Positions 1 through 7,922 of a DNA stretch of 31,707 nucleotides are shown here, in pieces. A program made the translations under genes and the position numbers. Positions within the stretch are counted from its first letter, which is position 1, and the number at the start of each line of letters is the position of its first letter. The notes below the pieces were generated by a model. It saw only the letters and a list, made by a program, of their open reading frames with translations. It made no database searches and was not told the DNA's origin. Source of the stretch: JBDSRX01 sp047445235 (GTDB taxonomy: Bacteria; Patescibacteriota; Dojkabacteria; J137); assembly GCA_047445235.1 (NCBI GenBank), contig JBLGEO010000013.1:1-31707 (forward strand). Direction: 5' to 3'.

Positions 1-1
1 G

Positions 2-100
2 CTTCCTTTCTTTACTTATGGCGGTAGTAATACAATGATGATCTTAATGTCAGTTGGAATCCTACTAAATATTAGTAGGACCCGAAAATCTACAAGATAA
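2..100 (+). CDS. ftsW: FtsW/RodA/SpoVE-family lipid II polymerase, C-terminal fragment
   Basis: This is the last 32 codons of a gene that enters from the left edge and stops at TAA 98-100. The readable tail starts LPFFTYGGSN and ends GILLNISR followed by a short basic end. The PFxxYGGS motif followed by a final membrane helix and LLNISR is the hallmark C-terminus of the SEDS family (FtsW, RodA, SpoVE), the membrane glycosyltransferases that polymerise peptidoglycan from lipid II. The LLNISR ending is more typical of FtsW than RodA, but the fragment is too short to decide. The gene converges on the next one, with one base between the two stop codons, so no terminator fits between them. Confidence 0.8.
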   Translation, partial: LPFFTYGGSNTMMILMSVGILLNISRTRKSTR

Positions 101-101
101 T

Positions 102-1598
102 TTATACTGAAATCTTACTGAAGGCGATTACTGCAAGTATCGATATTAATATAATTAATACTGAAAGTAGAATTCTCAAATAAACCCCTAGTTTGCCCTT
201 TATAAATATTGGCTGAACATTCCAGTCCTTCTGCATGTATTCGTCTTTAAGACTCTTTAGATTTAGATATACACCTAATGTTGCGAATGCAAACCAAAAC
301 AAGATTGTTAATAGCTCACCACCATAAGAAAAAAATGAATATATTGCAACAAACACAATAGTAAAAGACATGAGGAAAACAAAACCTCTATTAGACCTTG
401 AACTTAAACTTTTCTTGATTGATTTGAATAAGGCCATTAAGCTTGTCACAAGTATAAATACATACGCTGTTAAACCTATAAGGCCCTGTGTTACAAAAAC
501 GTTCACAACACTTGATAGGAAAGAATCAAGATTCGATATTCTTTTAACTGTATCGAAAGATCCACTACCAATAGCTAATGCTTGAAAATTTAAAGTACCT
601 GCAAAAGTAGCCTTAACATCGTTTATTAGCGAGTTTAAAGGATTCAACAATACATCAAACGAGAAGTTAAATTTGAAATGAACAAGCACACCGACTAAAA
701 TTGCAATTACGGAAACTGATAACAAAAGAAAGTAAGAAACTTCGGAAAGGCTGTATTTCTTTTCTTTAAAACCCTCTCTTACAGAACTTAACTGACTTAA
801 TTTACTTCTAACGTATTGTTTCTTTAGTGATAAATATAAGACTCCAAGAATAATTAAAGAAACTGCACCAGCAGTAATTACCTGTGTGCTAATTATTGAG
901 CTAGGAATAGCTTGTGGTGTTAAGAAAACAAATATAGCAGACACAGCAAGGAGAATTGATTTTAATACTAATTTAGTTCTAGTAAAAACTAAACTTAAGG
1001 TTAAAAAGAAATAGGCAAACAAAACTATAGCTAAGTTATTATTCACAAAATTAACATCAGTTACATTTGTATGAAACATTAAAATGATTATTAGTACTAC
1101 TAGAGAGAACTTGAAAGTATTTACTAGCTTGTTAAGGGTTTTAAAATCTTTTGCTACAAGATTAAAGAAAAAGTAAAAACCAACGATTGACATTATCGTT
1201 ACTCCAGAAAGAGATCTAACTAATTCAATTCCAAAAGTATTAGAAATATGTGCAGGTGATTTCAGAACTGAAGCTGCAGTTGTTAATAAAGCAAACAATA
1301 AGACTGAAAGGAAATATTTGGGATCAACAAGTACTTTCTTACCTTGCAAAAGGAGAAAACTACCTAAGAATGCCAATGTTGTGCACATGAATAATATTAA
1401 AGTCTCGAATGATGACTGTTCAAAAGATTTACCGCTAAATAAATTAGAATAAGGTAATACTGCAATTAATAAAAAGAACGAAACTATTCCTAAACTAAAT
1501 AGTATCTTACTAAGTATTTCTGATTTCCGGCCTGTTAACACTGGTAAGGTAAATTCTAAATTGCCTAAACCACTTATCTGAATTAAATATTTTTTCAT
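102..1598 (-). CDS. Polytopic membrane protein, O-antigen ligase/polymerase-like
   Basis: This 498-residue protein is almost entirely hydrophobic helices, roughly ten to twelve segments, with a basic loop near residues 259-281. A long extracytoplasmic loop around 310-360 contains GSGSFD (344-349), followed by QGLIGL (371-376). This order, a GxGxF loop and then a helix starting with a GLIGL-type motif, is what O-antigen ligase/polymerase (Wzy_C) proteins show before their last helices. These enzymes transfer or polymerise lipid-linked glycans outside the membrane. The usual catalytic loop histidine is not evident, so enzyme activity is uncertain. It lies 22 nt downstream of the CAP-protein gene and is probably co-transcribed with it. 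No Shine-Dalgarno is visible before the ATG. Confidence 0.55.
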   Translation of the reverse strand: MKKYLIQISGLGNLEFTLPVLTGRKSEILSKILFSLGIVSFFLLIAVLPYSNLFSGKSFEQSSFETLILFMCTTLAFLGSFLLLQGKKVLVDPKYFLSVLLFALLTTAASVLKSPAHISNTFGIELVRSLSGVTIMSIVGFYFFFNLVAKDFKTLNKLVNTFKFSLVVLIIILMFHTNVTDVNFVNNNLAIVLFAYFFLTLSLVFTRTKLVLKSILLAVSAIFVFLTPQAIPSSIISTQVITAGAVSLIILGVLYLSLKKQYVRSKLSQLSSVREGFKEKKYSLSEVSYFLLLSVSVIAILVGVLVHFKFNFSFDVLLNPLNSLINDVKATFAGTLNFQALAIGSGSFDTVKRISNLDSFLSSVVNVFVTQGLIGLTAYVFILVTSLMALFKSIKKSLSSRSNRGFVFLMSFTIVFVAIYSFFSYGGELLTILFWFAFATLGVYLNLKSLKDEYMQKDWNVQPIFIKGKLGVYLRILLSVLIILISILAVIAFSKISV

Positions 1599-1620
1599 AT
1601 AACTTGTTAATAATTATAAA

Positions 1621-2709
1621 TTAATTAATGAGAGCTGAACCCACATTCCCCGCAATACCCCCAACCACTATAACTAATATTATGATTGAGAAAATTGCTA
1701 AATGGTAATGTGAGTATGATTTTAACTTTTTTGCGAAATCAGTTCTAGATAATAAAATAAAATCTATCAAAAAAAGAACTGCTAAGAATAATGCAAATAT
1801 AAGATTCATTAAATTCTTTGAAGAGGGTGATATGGAAATAGCGGAGCTACTTTGTACATCACTTGACTTAATAGAATCACCAGAATAAGTAAATTTAGAT
1901 AAATCTGCTAGAACACCTACATCCTTTGAAGTGCTTAGACCCTCTACTTTAATTAGGTTAGATCCTTGATTAAAATTGTTAATTTTATAAGTAAAGATTC
2001 CTTCGTTTACCTCTTCTGTCGATTCAAATTTATCGTTATTGAATATATTTACTTTATCAAAACCGAATGCTTTTCCAGTTAAATCAACGTACGAGGTTTT
2101 TATAGTTTGGCCATTCCACGGATTAGTAATCTTAACTTCCTTAGCATTTTCATCAAATACAGCATTTGCTTTTAGAGTTCCAAAATGAGCAACAACAATA
2201 AAGTTGTTTTCGTTATTTTGATATGGGCCTTGAACTATTCCAAAACCTACCTCTGTATATTTGTCTCTCAACATATTTTCTCTATGTGTTTCTGAGTTAA
2301 TCCATGCATTTATAACTTTATCTATTGTATAAAACCCTTCAGCTAGATTTTCTCCAGCAAATGAATAGTCATAACCAGCGTCGTTAAAAAATTCCCATGG
2401 AGATCTGTTATCTGGACAGTAATGAGACCAGCAATCTGTTCTTAGCATTTCGTCAGCCTTATTTTGTGCGGATAGATTAAGTAATTTATTTATTCTTAGT
2501 TCACCTAAGTTATGTTCCTTTCTAAACTCATTATGCTTTTCTAAAAGACTTTCTCTTGTGATTTTATCTGACTCACTTTGGGCATTAATATTTACTGGAG
2601 TAAGAAGATTAAAAGATAAAACTCCAATAGCTATTACAGCAAGTACTTTATTAGAAAGTAATTTTGCTCTTTGATTGTTTTCTCTTGTCGGAATGAAATG
2701 ATTAATCAT
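1621..2709 (-). CDS. Secreted, membrane-anchored CAP (SCP/PR-1-like) domain protein
   Basis: The 362-residue protein begins with a basic N-terminus and a hydrophobic segment at 21-40 (signal peptide or anchor). A CAP domain spans about 53-178. The four CAP cavity residues are all present: H96 in WSHY, E120 in GENLAEG, E153 in TEVGFG and H175 in VAHFG. C93 and C98 may form a disulfide. An Ig-like beta-rich stretch follows (about 190-275), then a Ser-rich linker and two C-terminal membrane helices (303-320 and 336-358) joined by a short basic loop. Bacterial CAP proteins are extracellular; no activity can be assigned from sequence. The two C-terminal helices are an uncommon addition to a CAP domain and would hold it at the membrane. 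Confidence 0.88.
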   Translation of the reverse strand: MINHFIPTRENNQRAKLLSNKVLAVIAIGVLSFNLLTPVNINAQSESDKITRESLLEKHNEFRKEHNLGELRINKLLNLSAQNKADEMLRTDCWSHYCPDNRSPWEFFNDAGYDYSFAGENLAEGFYTIDKVINAWINSETHRENMLRDKYTEVGFGIVQGPYQNNENNFIVVAHFGTLKANAVFDENAKEVKITNPWNGQTIKTSYVDLTGKAFGFDKVNIFNNDKFESTEEVNEGIFTYKINNFNQGSNLIKVEGLSTSKDVGVLADLSKFTYSGDSIKSSDVQSSSAISISPSSKNLMNLIFALFLAVLFLIDFILLSRTDFAKKLKSYSHYHLAIFSIIILVIVVGGIAGNVGSALIN

Positions 2710-2754
2710 TATATTAAGTTAATTCCCTAATAGTTTATTTTAAAAGAGAAAAAT

Positions 2755-2783
2755 TTTCCACTCTTAATTGTTAGATGTATAAT
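2755..2783 (+). promoter_or_regulatory. Promoter of the ABC exporter operon, near-leaderless
   Basis: TTTCCA (2755-2760), a 17-nt spacer, then a perfect TATAAT (2778-2783). The predicted start site, about 2790, lies within one base of the ATG at 2791, so the mRNA would carry essentially no leader. No Shine-Dalgarno is possible in that arrangement. Confidence 0.6.
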
Positions 2784-2790
2784 CTACGAT

Positions 2791-3693
2791 ATGGAAAAAA
2801 AGGAAGTAATCACAATTAAGAACTTCAGTAAGTCTTTTGGGACTAAGAACGTTATAAAAAACTTGTCCTTCACAGTATATGCAGGTGAGATATTTGCTTT
2901 CTTAGGTGCAAACGGTTCGGGAAAGACAACAACCATCAGGGCATTGCTAGATATATACAAGCCAGATGAAGGAGAACTGTTAATAAATGGAAAGAGATAT
3001 TCTTCTGATGATTCAAGCATTCTCGGATACTTACCAGAAGAAAGAGGACTATACTTAAATTCAACAGTAATTGAAATACTTACCTACTTTGGAGAACTTA
3101 AAGGCTTTTCAGCAAAAGAGGCAAAGATAGAAGGTTTAAAATATTTAACAAGAGTTGAACTATTAGATAAAGCTAATGTTAAAGCAAATAAATTATCTTC
3201 CGGACAGCAGCAAAAGATCCAATTAGGCATAACATTAATTAATAGACCAAAACTCCTTATACTAGATGAACCAACTAAAGGATTAGATCCAGTAAATAGG
3301 AACTTTCTTATGGAAATGCTTTTAGAATTAAATAAAGAAGGATCTACAATATTATTTAGTACTCACCAGATGGAAGAAGTGGAAAAAATTGCTGATAGAT
3401 TGGTAATGATAAAGGATGGTGAAAGAAAATTATATGGTGATGTCAACGAGGTAAAATCACATTTTGGAAATAATATAATTAGAATTAACTATAAAGGTAA
3501 GCTTCCAGAAAACACAAAACTTTACACATTTACATCTGAAAACTATTATGCAGAAATAGTTCCAAATGAAGGTGTTGAAACTGCATCAATTATCAAATAC
3601 TTAGCTGAATCTGATTTAGATATAATTAAATTCGAAGTTGGAGCTCCAAGTTTGAATGAAATCTTTATAAAAGTAAGCAACGACGACATATGA
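2791..3693 (+). CDS. ABC transporter ATP-binding protein, NatA-like
   Basis: A 300-residue ATPase subunit. Walker A is GANGSGKTT (39-47), the signature is LSSGQQQKI (135-143), Walker B is LLILDE (155-160) with the D-loop GLDP after it, and the switch histidine is H192 in STHQMEE. The Q-loop position reads GYLPEERGLY, without the usual glutamine, as is typical of the NatA branch with a DUF4162-like C-terminal extension (here about 225-300). It would power the permease encoded next, whose ATG overlaps its TGA stop by four bases (ATGA), so the two are translationally coupled. Family members export sodium ions, drugs or peptides; the substrate cannot be read from the sequence. Confidence 0.93.
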   Translation: MEKKEVITIKNFSKSFGTKNVIKNLSFTVYAGEIFAFLGANGSGKTTTIRALLDIYKPDEGELLINGKRYSSDDSSILGYLPEERGLYLNSTVIEILTYFGELKGFSAKEAKIEGLKYLTRVELLDKANVKANKLSSGQQQKIQLGITLINRPKLLILDEPTKGLDPVNRNFLMEMLLELNKEGSTILFSTHQMEEVEKIADRLVMIKDGERKLYGDVNEVKSHFGNNIIRINYKGKLPENTKLYTFTSENYYAEIVPNEGVETASIIKYLAESDLDIIKFEVGAPSLNEIFIKVSNDDI

Positions 3694-4928
3694 GTAAAAC
3701 ACAAATTGTAATTAAAAGAGAATATTTTAAGGTAGTAAAGAAAGCTACTTTCTGGGCATCAACTCTTCTATTCCCAATCTTAATAGTTGTAGTATCTTTA
3801 ATTTCAGGATTTTCAGCACAGCAGGCAGAAGAGACTGGTAAAAGAATAGCAGAGTCAGAAAAAGGTAGCCAGATTGCAATATTTGATGAAGCTAATTTAA
3901 TAAATAGAAGTTTATTTTTAACACCAGAAGGAACTAGCAGTGCTAGGTTTATTATAAATAAAGAAGAAGGCATTAAAGATGTTAAAACCGGGACTAATCC
4001 AGCCTTTATTTATTATCCAAAAGATGCTGTTTCAGGCTCCAAAATCGAGATTTACGTTTCCGATAAAGGATTATTTGGAAACACTAGATATGATGCTCAA
4101 GCAACTGAATGGATAAAAGCTAGTATTCTAACTAGTCTACCTGCTGATCTTCAAGCAGCATATAATTCAAAATATTCTACACAGACAAAAGCTTATGGTA
4201 CTGACGGACAAGAAGTAGATACATCAGCAGCTAAGTTGGTACTACCGATTGCATCAATAGCTATATATATGATCCTTACATCTTTTGCTACAAGTTATTT
4301 ATTAATGAGTGTTTCAGAAGAAAAAGAAAGCAGAGTTATGGAAATAGTCCTTTCAAATATGAAGCCAAGAGAGCTAATTACTGGAAAAATACTAGGACAA
4401 ATTGGCGTAGTAATTACACAAGTACTTATTTTAGGTTCTTTATCTGGAATCGCACTACTAATATTTAAAAATAATATAAATATTGGATTTGATTTAAGTA
4501 CGGTTTCATTTACGTTTGGCCAGCTCTTAGTCGCAATATTCTATACAATACTAAGTTTTTTTATTCTCGCATGTGTAATGGTTGGTGTTGGGGCAGCAAT
4601 GCCTTCGTACAAAGAGGCACAAAGTTTTTCTTCAATATTTATTGTAATTTCTGTAATACCTTTCTATTTCGTTACTCTATTATTAGCTGATCCATCTGGA
4701 ACTATCGCACAGATTCTAAGCTATTTTCCACTAACTTCAGGGCTAGTATTACTTTTTAGAAATGCACTAGGGGTATTAACTCCAATCGAAATTATTGTAA
4801 GTAGTATTGTACTACTTGTATATGCTTATATTGCTCTGTACTTAGCATTTAAGCTCTTTGAGTTTGGTAGTTTAGAATACGGAAGAAAGATTTCTTGGAA
4901 AGACTTCTTTAGAAGTATTAGAGCTTAA
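3690..4928 (+). CDS. ABC-2 type permease, NatB-like
   Basis: A 412-residue membrane subunit. One N-terminal helix (22-40) is followed by an extracytoplasmic domain of about 140 residues (45-180), then about six helices (183-206, 234-258, 277-303, 313-332, 342-360, 366-389). The cytoplasmic stretch SEEKESRVMEIVLSNMKP after the second helix is the conserved ABC-2 coupling region that contacts the ATPase. The one helix, large external domain, helix bundle architecture matches NatB/YhaP-type exporters. The start codon overlaps the upstream ATPase stop. The gene ends directly against the convergent deformylase gene with no intergenic base, so a terminator would have to lie inside coding sequence. 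Confidence 0.9.
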   Translation: MSKTQIVIKREYFKVVKKATFWASTLLFPILIVVVSLISGFSAQQAEETGKRIAESEKGSQIAIFDEANLINRSLFLTPEGTSSARFIINKEEGIKDVKTGTNPAFIYYPKDAVSGSKIEIYVSDKGLFGNTRYDAQATEWIKASILTSLPADLQAAYNSKYSTQTKAYGTDGQEVDTSAAKLVLPIASIAIYMILTSFATSYLLMSVSEEKESRVMEIVLSNMKPRELITGKILGQIGVVITQVLILGSLSGIALLIFKNNINIGFDLSTVSFTFGQLLVAIFYTILSFFILACVMVGVGAAMPSYKEAQSFSSIFIVISVIPFYFVTLLLADPSGTIAQILSYFPLTSGLVLLFRNALGVLTPIEIIVSSIVLLVYAYIALYLAFKLFEFGSLEYGRKISWKDFFRSIRA

Positions 4929-5468
4929 TTATCTTTTCGATAACTCATCACCTGTAAGTAATTCTTCTGGATTCTCGATATACTTTAGGAATAAAATTCC
5001 TTCTAAGTGATCCATCTCGTGCTGAACAACATGTGCAAAATAACCTTCGGCTTTCATTGTTTTCTCTGTACCATCTAGATCGAAATATTTAACTTCTACA
5101 CTTGAATGTCTTTCAACTCTACCAAATAGGTTTCCATTGTTTATACTTAAGCAACCTTCCCAATCTGAATTCATCTCTTTAGATTTAGAAATATATTCTG
5201 GATTCACCATAACTTCCCAAATTGCTTTTCTTAAATCTCTATTAGACCTTTCTTCTAAATCCAGTCTCCTGCATATTGTTACTCTTTCCGACACTCCAAT
5301 TTGTGGAGCTGAAAGTCCTGCAGCAGTGTCACCATATCTTTTTAAGGCAGCGTGCATATCCTCAACCAGCTGCTTCACTTCTGGAGCAGCTGGATTGAGT
5401 ACTGTTTTTGATTTTGTTTCTAATACTGGATTTCCGTATTGAACAACCTTCGGAGCTTTTTTATCCAT
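4929..5468 (-). CDS. def: Peptide deformylase
   Basis: This 179-residue enzyme removes the formyl group from the N-terminal methionine of new proteins. Motif 2 is EGCLS with metal ligand C106. Motif 3 is QHEMDHLEG with ligands H150 and H154 and catalytic E151. Motif 1 reads GLSAPQIG (51-58) and carries the key Q56, but the usual G-x-G-L-A-A start is A-x-G-L-S-A here. Length and motif spacing are normal for the family. The ATG shares one base with the stop of the upstream gene (TAATG), and an AAGAAG purine tract lies in front, so its translation is probably coupled to that of the small membrane protein. Confidence 0.96.
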   Translation of the reverse strand: MDKKAPKVVQYGNPVLETKSKTVLNPAAPEVKQLVEDMHAALKRYGDTAAGLSAPQIGVSERVTICRRLDLEERSNRDLRKAIWEVMVNPEYISKSKEMNSDWEGCLSINNGNLFGRVERHSSVEVKYFDLDGTEKTMKAEGYFAHVVQHEMDHLEGILFLKYIENPEELLTGDELSKR

Positions 5469-5890
5469 TACTTCTTTTTATTTAACATTTCCATACCAAT
5501 ACTAACTAGTGCAGAAACAATACTTAGAAATACTAATGCTACTGTTCTATCCTGTAATATTATTGGACTAACTAAAGCTAATCCTAGATTTACTGGTTGA
5601 TTATTTACACCAACAAATCCAAAAATATAAATTCCTACAAAAAAGAATATAAAGCTTACAATTATTCCCATTAAAATCATAGAACCACCGTTTACAGGTA
5701 ACTTTAAGAATTTTAAGAAATTAGGAATAAGCATTATAAATATTCCGTAAATTATTCCAACTAGAACGCTATTAACTACAGAGTTTGGTGCAATACCAAA
5801 AACACTTCCAACTTGAATGTTAGGTGATAACACTACAACTAAGAAAAAGAATATAAGCATGTTTAGAATAACTGTGAATATCTTTTGCAT
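5468..5890 (-). CDS. Small four-helix membrane protein, phage-holin-4-like
   Basis: A 140-residue protein made of four predicted membrane helices (about 4-24, 40-60, 70-93, 113-134) with little else and a Lys-rich C-terminus. The helix 2-3 region, with LKLPVNGG before a long helix, recalls the widespread cellular 4-TMS holin superfamily IV proteins of unknown role. This is a weak similarity judged by eye. It has its own promoter (5923-5952) and an AAGG Shine-Dalgarno-like site about five bases before the ATG. It overlaps def by one base. No function is assigned. Confidence 0.65.
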   Translation of the reverse strand: MQKIFTVILNMLIFFFLVVVLSPNIQVGSVFGIAPNSVVNSVLVGIIYGIFIMLIPNFLKFLKLPVNGGSMILMGIIVSFIFFFVGIYIFGFVGVNNQPVNLGLALVSPIILQDRTVALVFLSIVSALVSIGMEMLNKKK

Positions 5891-5922
5891 ATAAGCCTTA
5901 TAAAATATAAATTACTTTTTTA

Positions 5923-5952
5923 ATTATACATCAAAACTTGTGAGTAAAACAA
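5923..5952 (-). promoter_or_regulatory. Promoter for the small membrane protein-def operon
   Basis: Read on the minus strand: TTGTTT (5947-5952), an 18-nt spacer, then TATAAT (5923-5928). The predicted start, about 5916, gives a leader of about 26 nt that includes an AAGG ribosome-binding site. Confidence 0.55.
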
Positions 5953-5973
5953 TTCAACCAACTCTCAATAATA

Positions 5974-6894
5974 TTACTTAGTTGTTTCAGTTCTAACATA
6001 CACATCTCTAATTGATTTAGCGTTTCTTACTAAATCCCTACCTGCTCTATTTCTAACCCAAAGATAGAGTCTTACTGGATAATAAAGTAGACTCCATATA
6101 AATTCTTTTGGATTTCTAGCATATGCAACTGGAAACCAGAAGTAAGCTACTTCCTGCCAGAATGATCTAGATTTAGTTTCAGGTCTAATAATTTCGTATT
6201 TATACAACTGTTCAAAACCTATCAAACTTCTAAACTTCTGTTTTATAAAATCGTTCCAAGATGTTGGATACTTTACCTTTACTTTAGCAGCCTCAGCATA
6301 CCCAATTTGATATCCACTGTTATAGATTATATAAGAAAGATAAGCATCATCTAAAAATAACTCAGGAGGAAAGTTAAAATGTAGGTTCTTTACAGCCATA
6401 ATGTATCCACTTATAGGAAAAAACTTAATATTTTTTCTATTCTTATCAATTCTCATTCTATGCACTGCATCTGCTTGCATATGGGCCCAATAGCCGTAAA
6501 TACTTTCATTCCGATTGTTTATTGCAATTGGTCTACCACTTACACCTCCCAAACCTTTATCAGACTCTAAAACTCTTATCAGTTCGCCTACTGCATTGGG
6601 TTCTAAAAAAACTTCACCATCAGATAATATTAAAACATCGCCCTTTGCCATTTCAAAAAGCATATTTAGTGCTCTTGGCTTTCCTTCACTTTTATCTTTC
6701 ACATACTTATATTTATTTTCTATTCCTAACTCCTTGACCTTCATTAATGCTGCATTTGCAGTTTCATCATCAGGAGCAACAAGAAGTAACTCAAAATCAT
6801 CAGAAATTCCTGAATATTCTTTTTTGACTAAACACTCAATTGCTCTTCCTACCGTCTTCTCTTCCCTCCATGCTGTTAATAATATTGAAACCAT
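5974..6894 (-). CDS. Glycosyltransferase family 2
   Basis: A GT-A fold transferase of 306 residues from the ATG at 6894. A TTG at 6918 would add eight residues, but the ATG directly begins the first beta strand (MVSILLTAWREE) and fits the promoter better. The nucleotide-sugar site shows LLTAWREE (5-12) and SDGEV, in which D92-G93-E94 replaces the usual DxD. A central SGYIMAV precedes the catalytic region LDDAYLSY (D182, D183), and QKFRSLIG at about 219-226 is the equivalent of the QxxRW loop. A hydrophobic, aromatic-rich C-terminal segment (about 250-280) suggests membrane association. It probably adds a sugar to a lipid-linked or surface glycan; donor and acceptor are unknown. Confidence 0.88.
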   Translation of the reverse strand: MVSILLTAWREEKTVGRAIECLVKKEYSGISDDFELLLVAPDDETANAALMKVKELGIENKYKYVKDKSEGKPRALNMLFEMAKGDVLILSDGEVFLEPNAVGELIRVLESDKGLGGVSGRPIAINNRNESIYGYWAHMQADAVHRMRIDKNRKNIKFFPISGYIMAVKNLHFNFPPELFLDDAYLSYIIYNSGYQIGYAEAAKVKVKYPTSWNDFIKQKFRSLIGFEQLYKYEIIRPETKSRSFWQEVAYFWFPVAYARNPKEFIWSLLYYPVRLYLWVRNRAGRDLVRNAKSIRDVYVRTETTK

Positions 6895-6929
6895 TTTAGA
6901 TTTATAATTGCTATTCAAAAAGATTTTAC

Positions 6930-6935
6930 ATTATA
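6930..6935 (-). promoter_or_regulatory. -10 element upstream of the glycosyltransferase gene
   Basis: A perfect TATAAT on the minus strand about 36 nt before the ATG at 6894, just past the pilin operon terminator. The predicted start is about 6923. No convincing -35 was seen. Confidence 0.4.
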
Positions 6936-6965
6936 TTAAAGAAAAAGGGCAGATTACTCTGCCCT
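6935..6965 (-). terminator. Rho-independent terminator of the pilin operon
   Basis: On the minus strand an 8-bp perfect stem (AGGGCAGA, 6958-6965, pairing with TCTGCCCT, 6946-6953) with a 4-nt loop is followed by TTTTTCTTTAA (6935-6945). It sits 21 nt after the stop of the last pilin gene and separates that operon from the glycosyltransferase gene. Confidence 0.85.
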
Positions 6966-6985
6966 AAAACACATCAAGTTTTAAT

Positions 6986-7420
6986 TTATCTCTTTACGGA
7001 AATTACCTTTCCATTCTCAGCACTTGGTGCTGTAACTGTTAATCTTCCAGTTGCTGTCTTGCAGATTGTATAACCTGTATTTGCAGCAGTTCCGACTGAT
7101 GGATCTGTTGGAATACCTACTATATAACCATCAACTAGAGGTGCAGTTAAATCAAGAGCACCTGAACCCAGCACTGTTTGTATTGGACATACAGTTATTG
7201 TACCTAAGCCTGCAACTGTATTTCCTTGTGTAGCGGTGTATTGTGTTGCTGCACTTAGGATTTCTGCAACATCAGAACTTCTCTGAGCGTTTCTTGCATC
7301 TGCAAAGTTTTTTGCTGGATTAATCGCTATAAAAGTTATTGCAGCAAGGATTGCTACCAACGCTACTACAACTAATACCTCTATTAAGGTGAATGCTGAT
7401 CTTAAATTTGATTTTTCCAT
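6986..7420 (-). CDS. Type IV pilin paralogue 3 (Ala at the cleavage site)
   Basis: A 144-residue prepilin. Its class III signal peptide reads MEKSNLRSA then FTLIEV, so the residue before the predicted cleavage point is Ala9, not the usual Gly. Glu is present at +5. The hydrophobic assembly helix covers about 10-35. The globular domain carries two cysteines (C78, C120), probably a disulfide loop. From residue 10 on it is nearly identical to the next pilin upstream and close to the third. Its leader and the DNA before its ATG differ from the other two copies, which resemble each other. It is the last gene before the terminator and is a pilus fibre subunit or variant. Confidence 0.92.
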   Translation of the reverse strand: MEKSNLRSAFTLIEVLVVVALVAILAAITFIAINPAKNFADARNAQRSSDVAEILSAATQYTATQGNTVAGLGTITVCPIQTVLGSGALDLTAPLVDGYIVGIPTDPSVGTAANTGYTICKTATGRLTVTAPSAENGKVISVKR

Positions 7421-7447
7421 TTTATTTATTTCAAAAGTAGTTTTAAC

Positions 7448-7888
7448 TTATCTCTTTACAGAAATTACCTTTCCATTCTCGGCACTTGGTGCTGTAACTG
7501 TTATTCTTCCTGATGCTGTCTTGCAGATTGTATAACCTGTATTTGCAGCTGTTCCGACTGATGGATCTACTGGAATACCTACTATATAGCCATCAACTAG
7601 AGGCGTAGTTAAATCAAGATTACCAGCTCCTGATCCTAGAACAGTTTGTGTTGGACATACTGTTATTGTACCTAAGCCAGCAACTGTATTTCCTTGTGTA
7701 GCGGTGTATTGTGTTGCTGCACTTAAAATCTCAGCAACATCCGAACTTCTTTGAGCATTTCTTGCATCTGCAAAGTTCTTAGCAGGGTTAATTGCTATAA
7801 AAGTAATTGCCGCCAATATCGCAACTAAGGCAACTACTACCAAAACTTCTATTAATGTGAAGCCGGGTTTTGTTTGTCTTTTAAACAT
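7448..7888 (-). CDS. Type IV pilin paralogue 2
   Basis: A 146-residue prepilin from the ATG at 7888. A longer reading to 7960 would run back into the preceding pilin gene and place 24 extra residues before the leader, which no other copy has. The leader MFKRQTKPG is cleaved before F10 (GFTLIEV), with Glu at +5. The helix spans 10-35, and cysteines C78 and C122 bound the variable loop. It is most similar to paralogue 3 in the globular domain and to paralogue 1 in its leader and upstream DNA, so the array looks like a mosaic. No Shine-Dalgarno is seen; the gene starts 34 nt after the stop of paralogue 1. Confidence 0.92.
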   Translation of the reverse strand: MFKRQTKPGFTLIEVLVVVALVAILAAITFIAINPAKNFADARNAQRSSDVAEILSAATQYTATQGNTVAGLGTITVCPTQTVLGSGAGNLDLTTPLVDGYIVGIPVDPSVGTAANTGYTICKTASGRITVTAPSAENGKVISVKR

Positions 7889-7922
7889 AAATATGAATAT
7901 AAAATATAAATAGAATACAAGA

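Noticed and set aside
370..585. Plus-strand ORF of 71 codons opposite the membrane protein
   Set aside because: Antisense to a long membrane-protein gene; no start signal and low-complexity translation. The same applies to other antisense ORFs, such as 6515-6907, 7996-8223, 9151-9471, 21562-21984 and 30704-31063.
3666..3693. UGA recoding, as in Gracilibacteria/Absconditabacteria
   Set aside because: TGA ends the ABC ATPase gene exactly at the ATGA overlap with the permease, and all conserved families read full length with the standard code.
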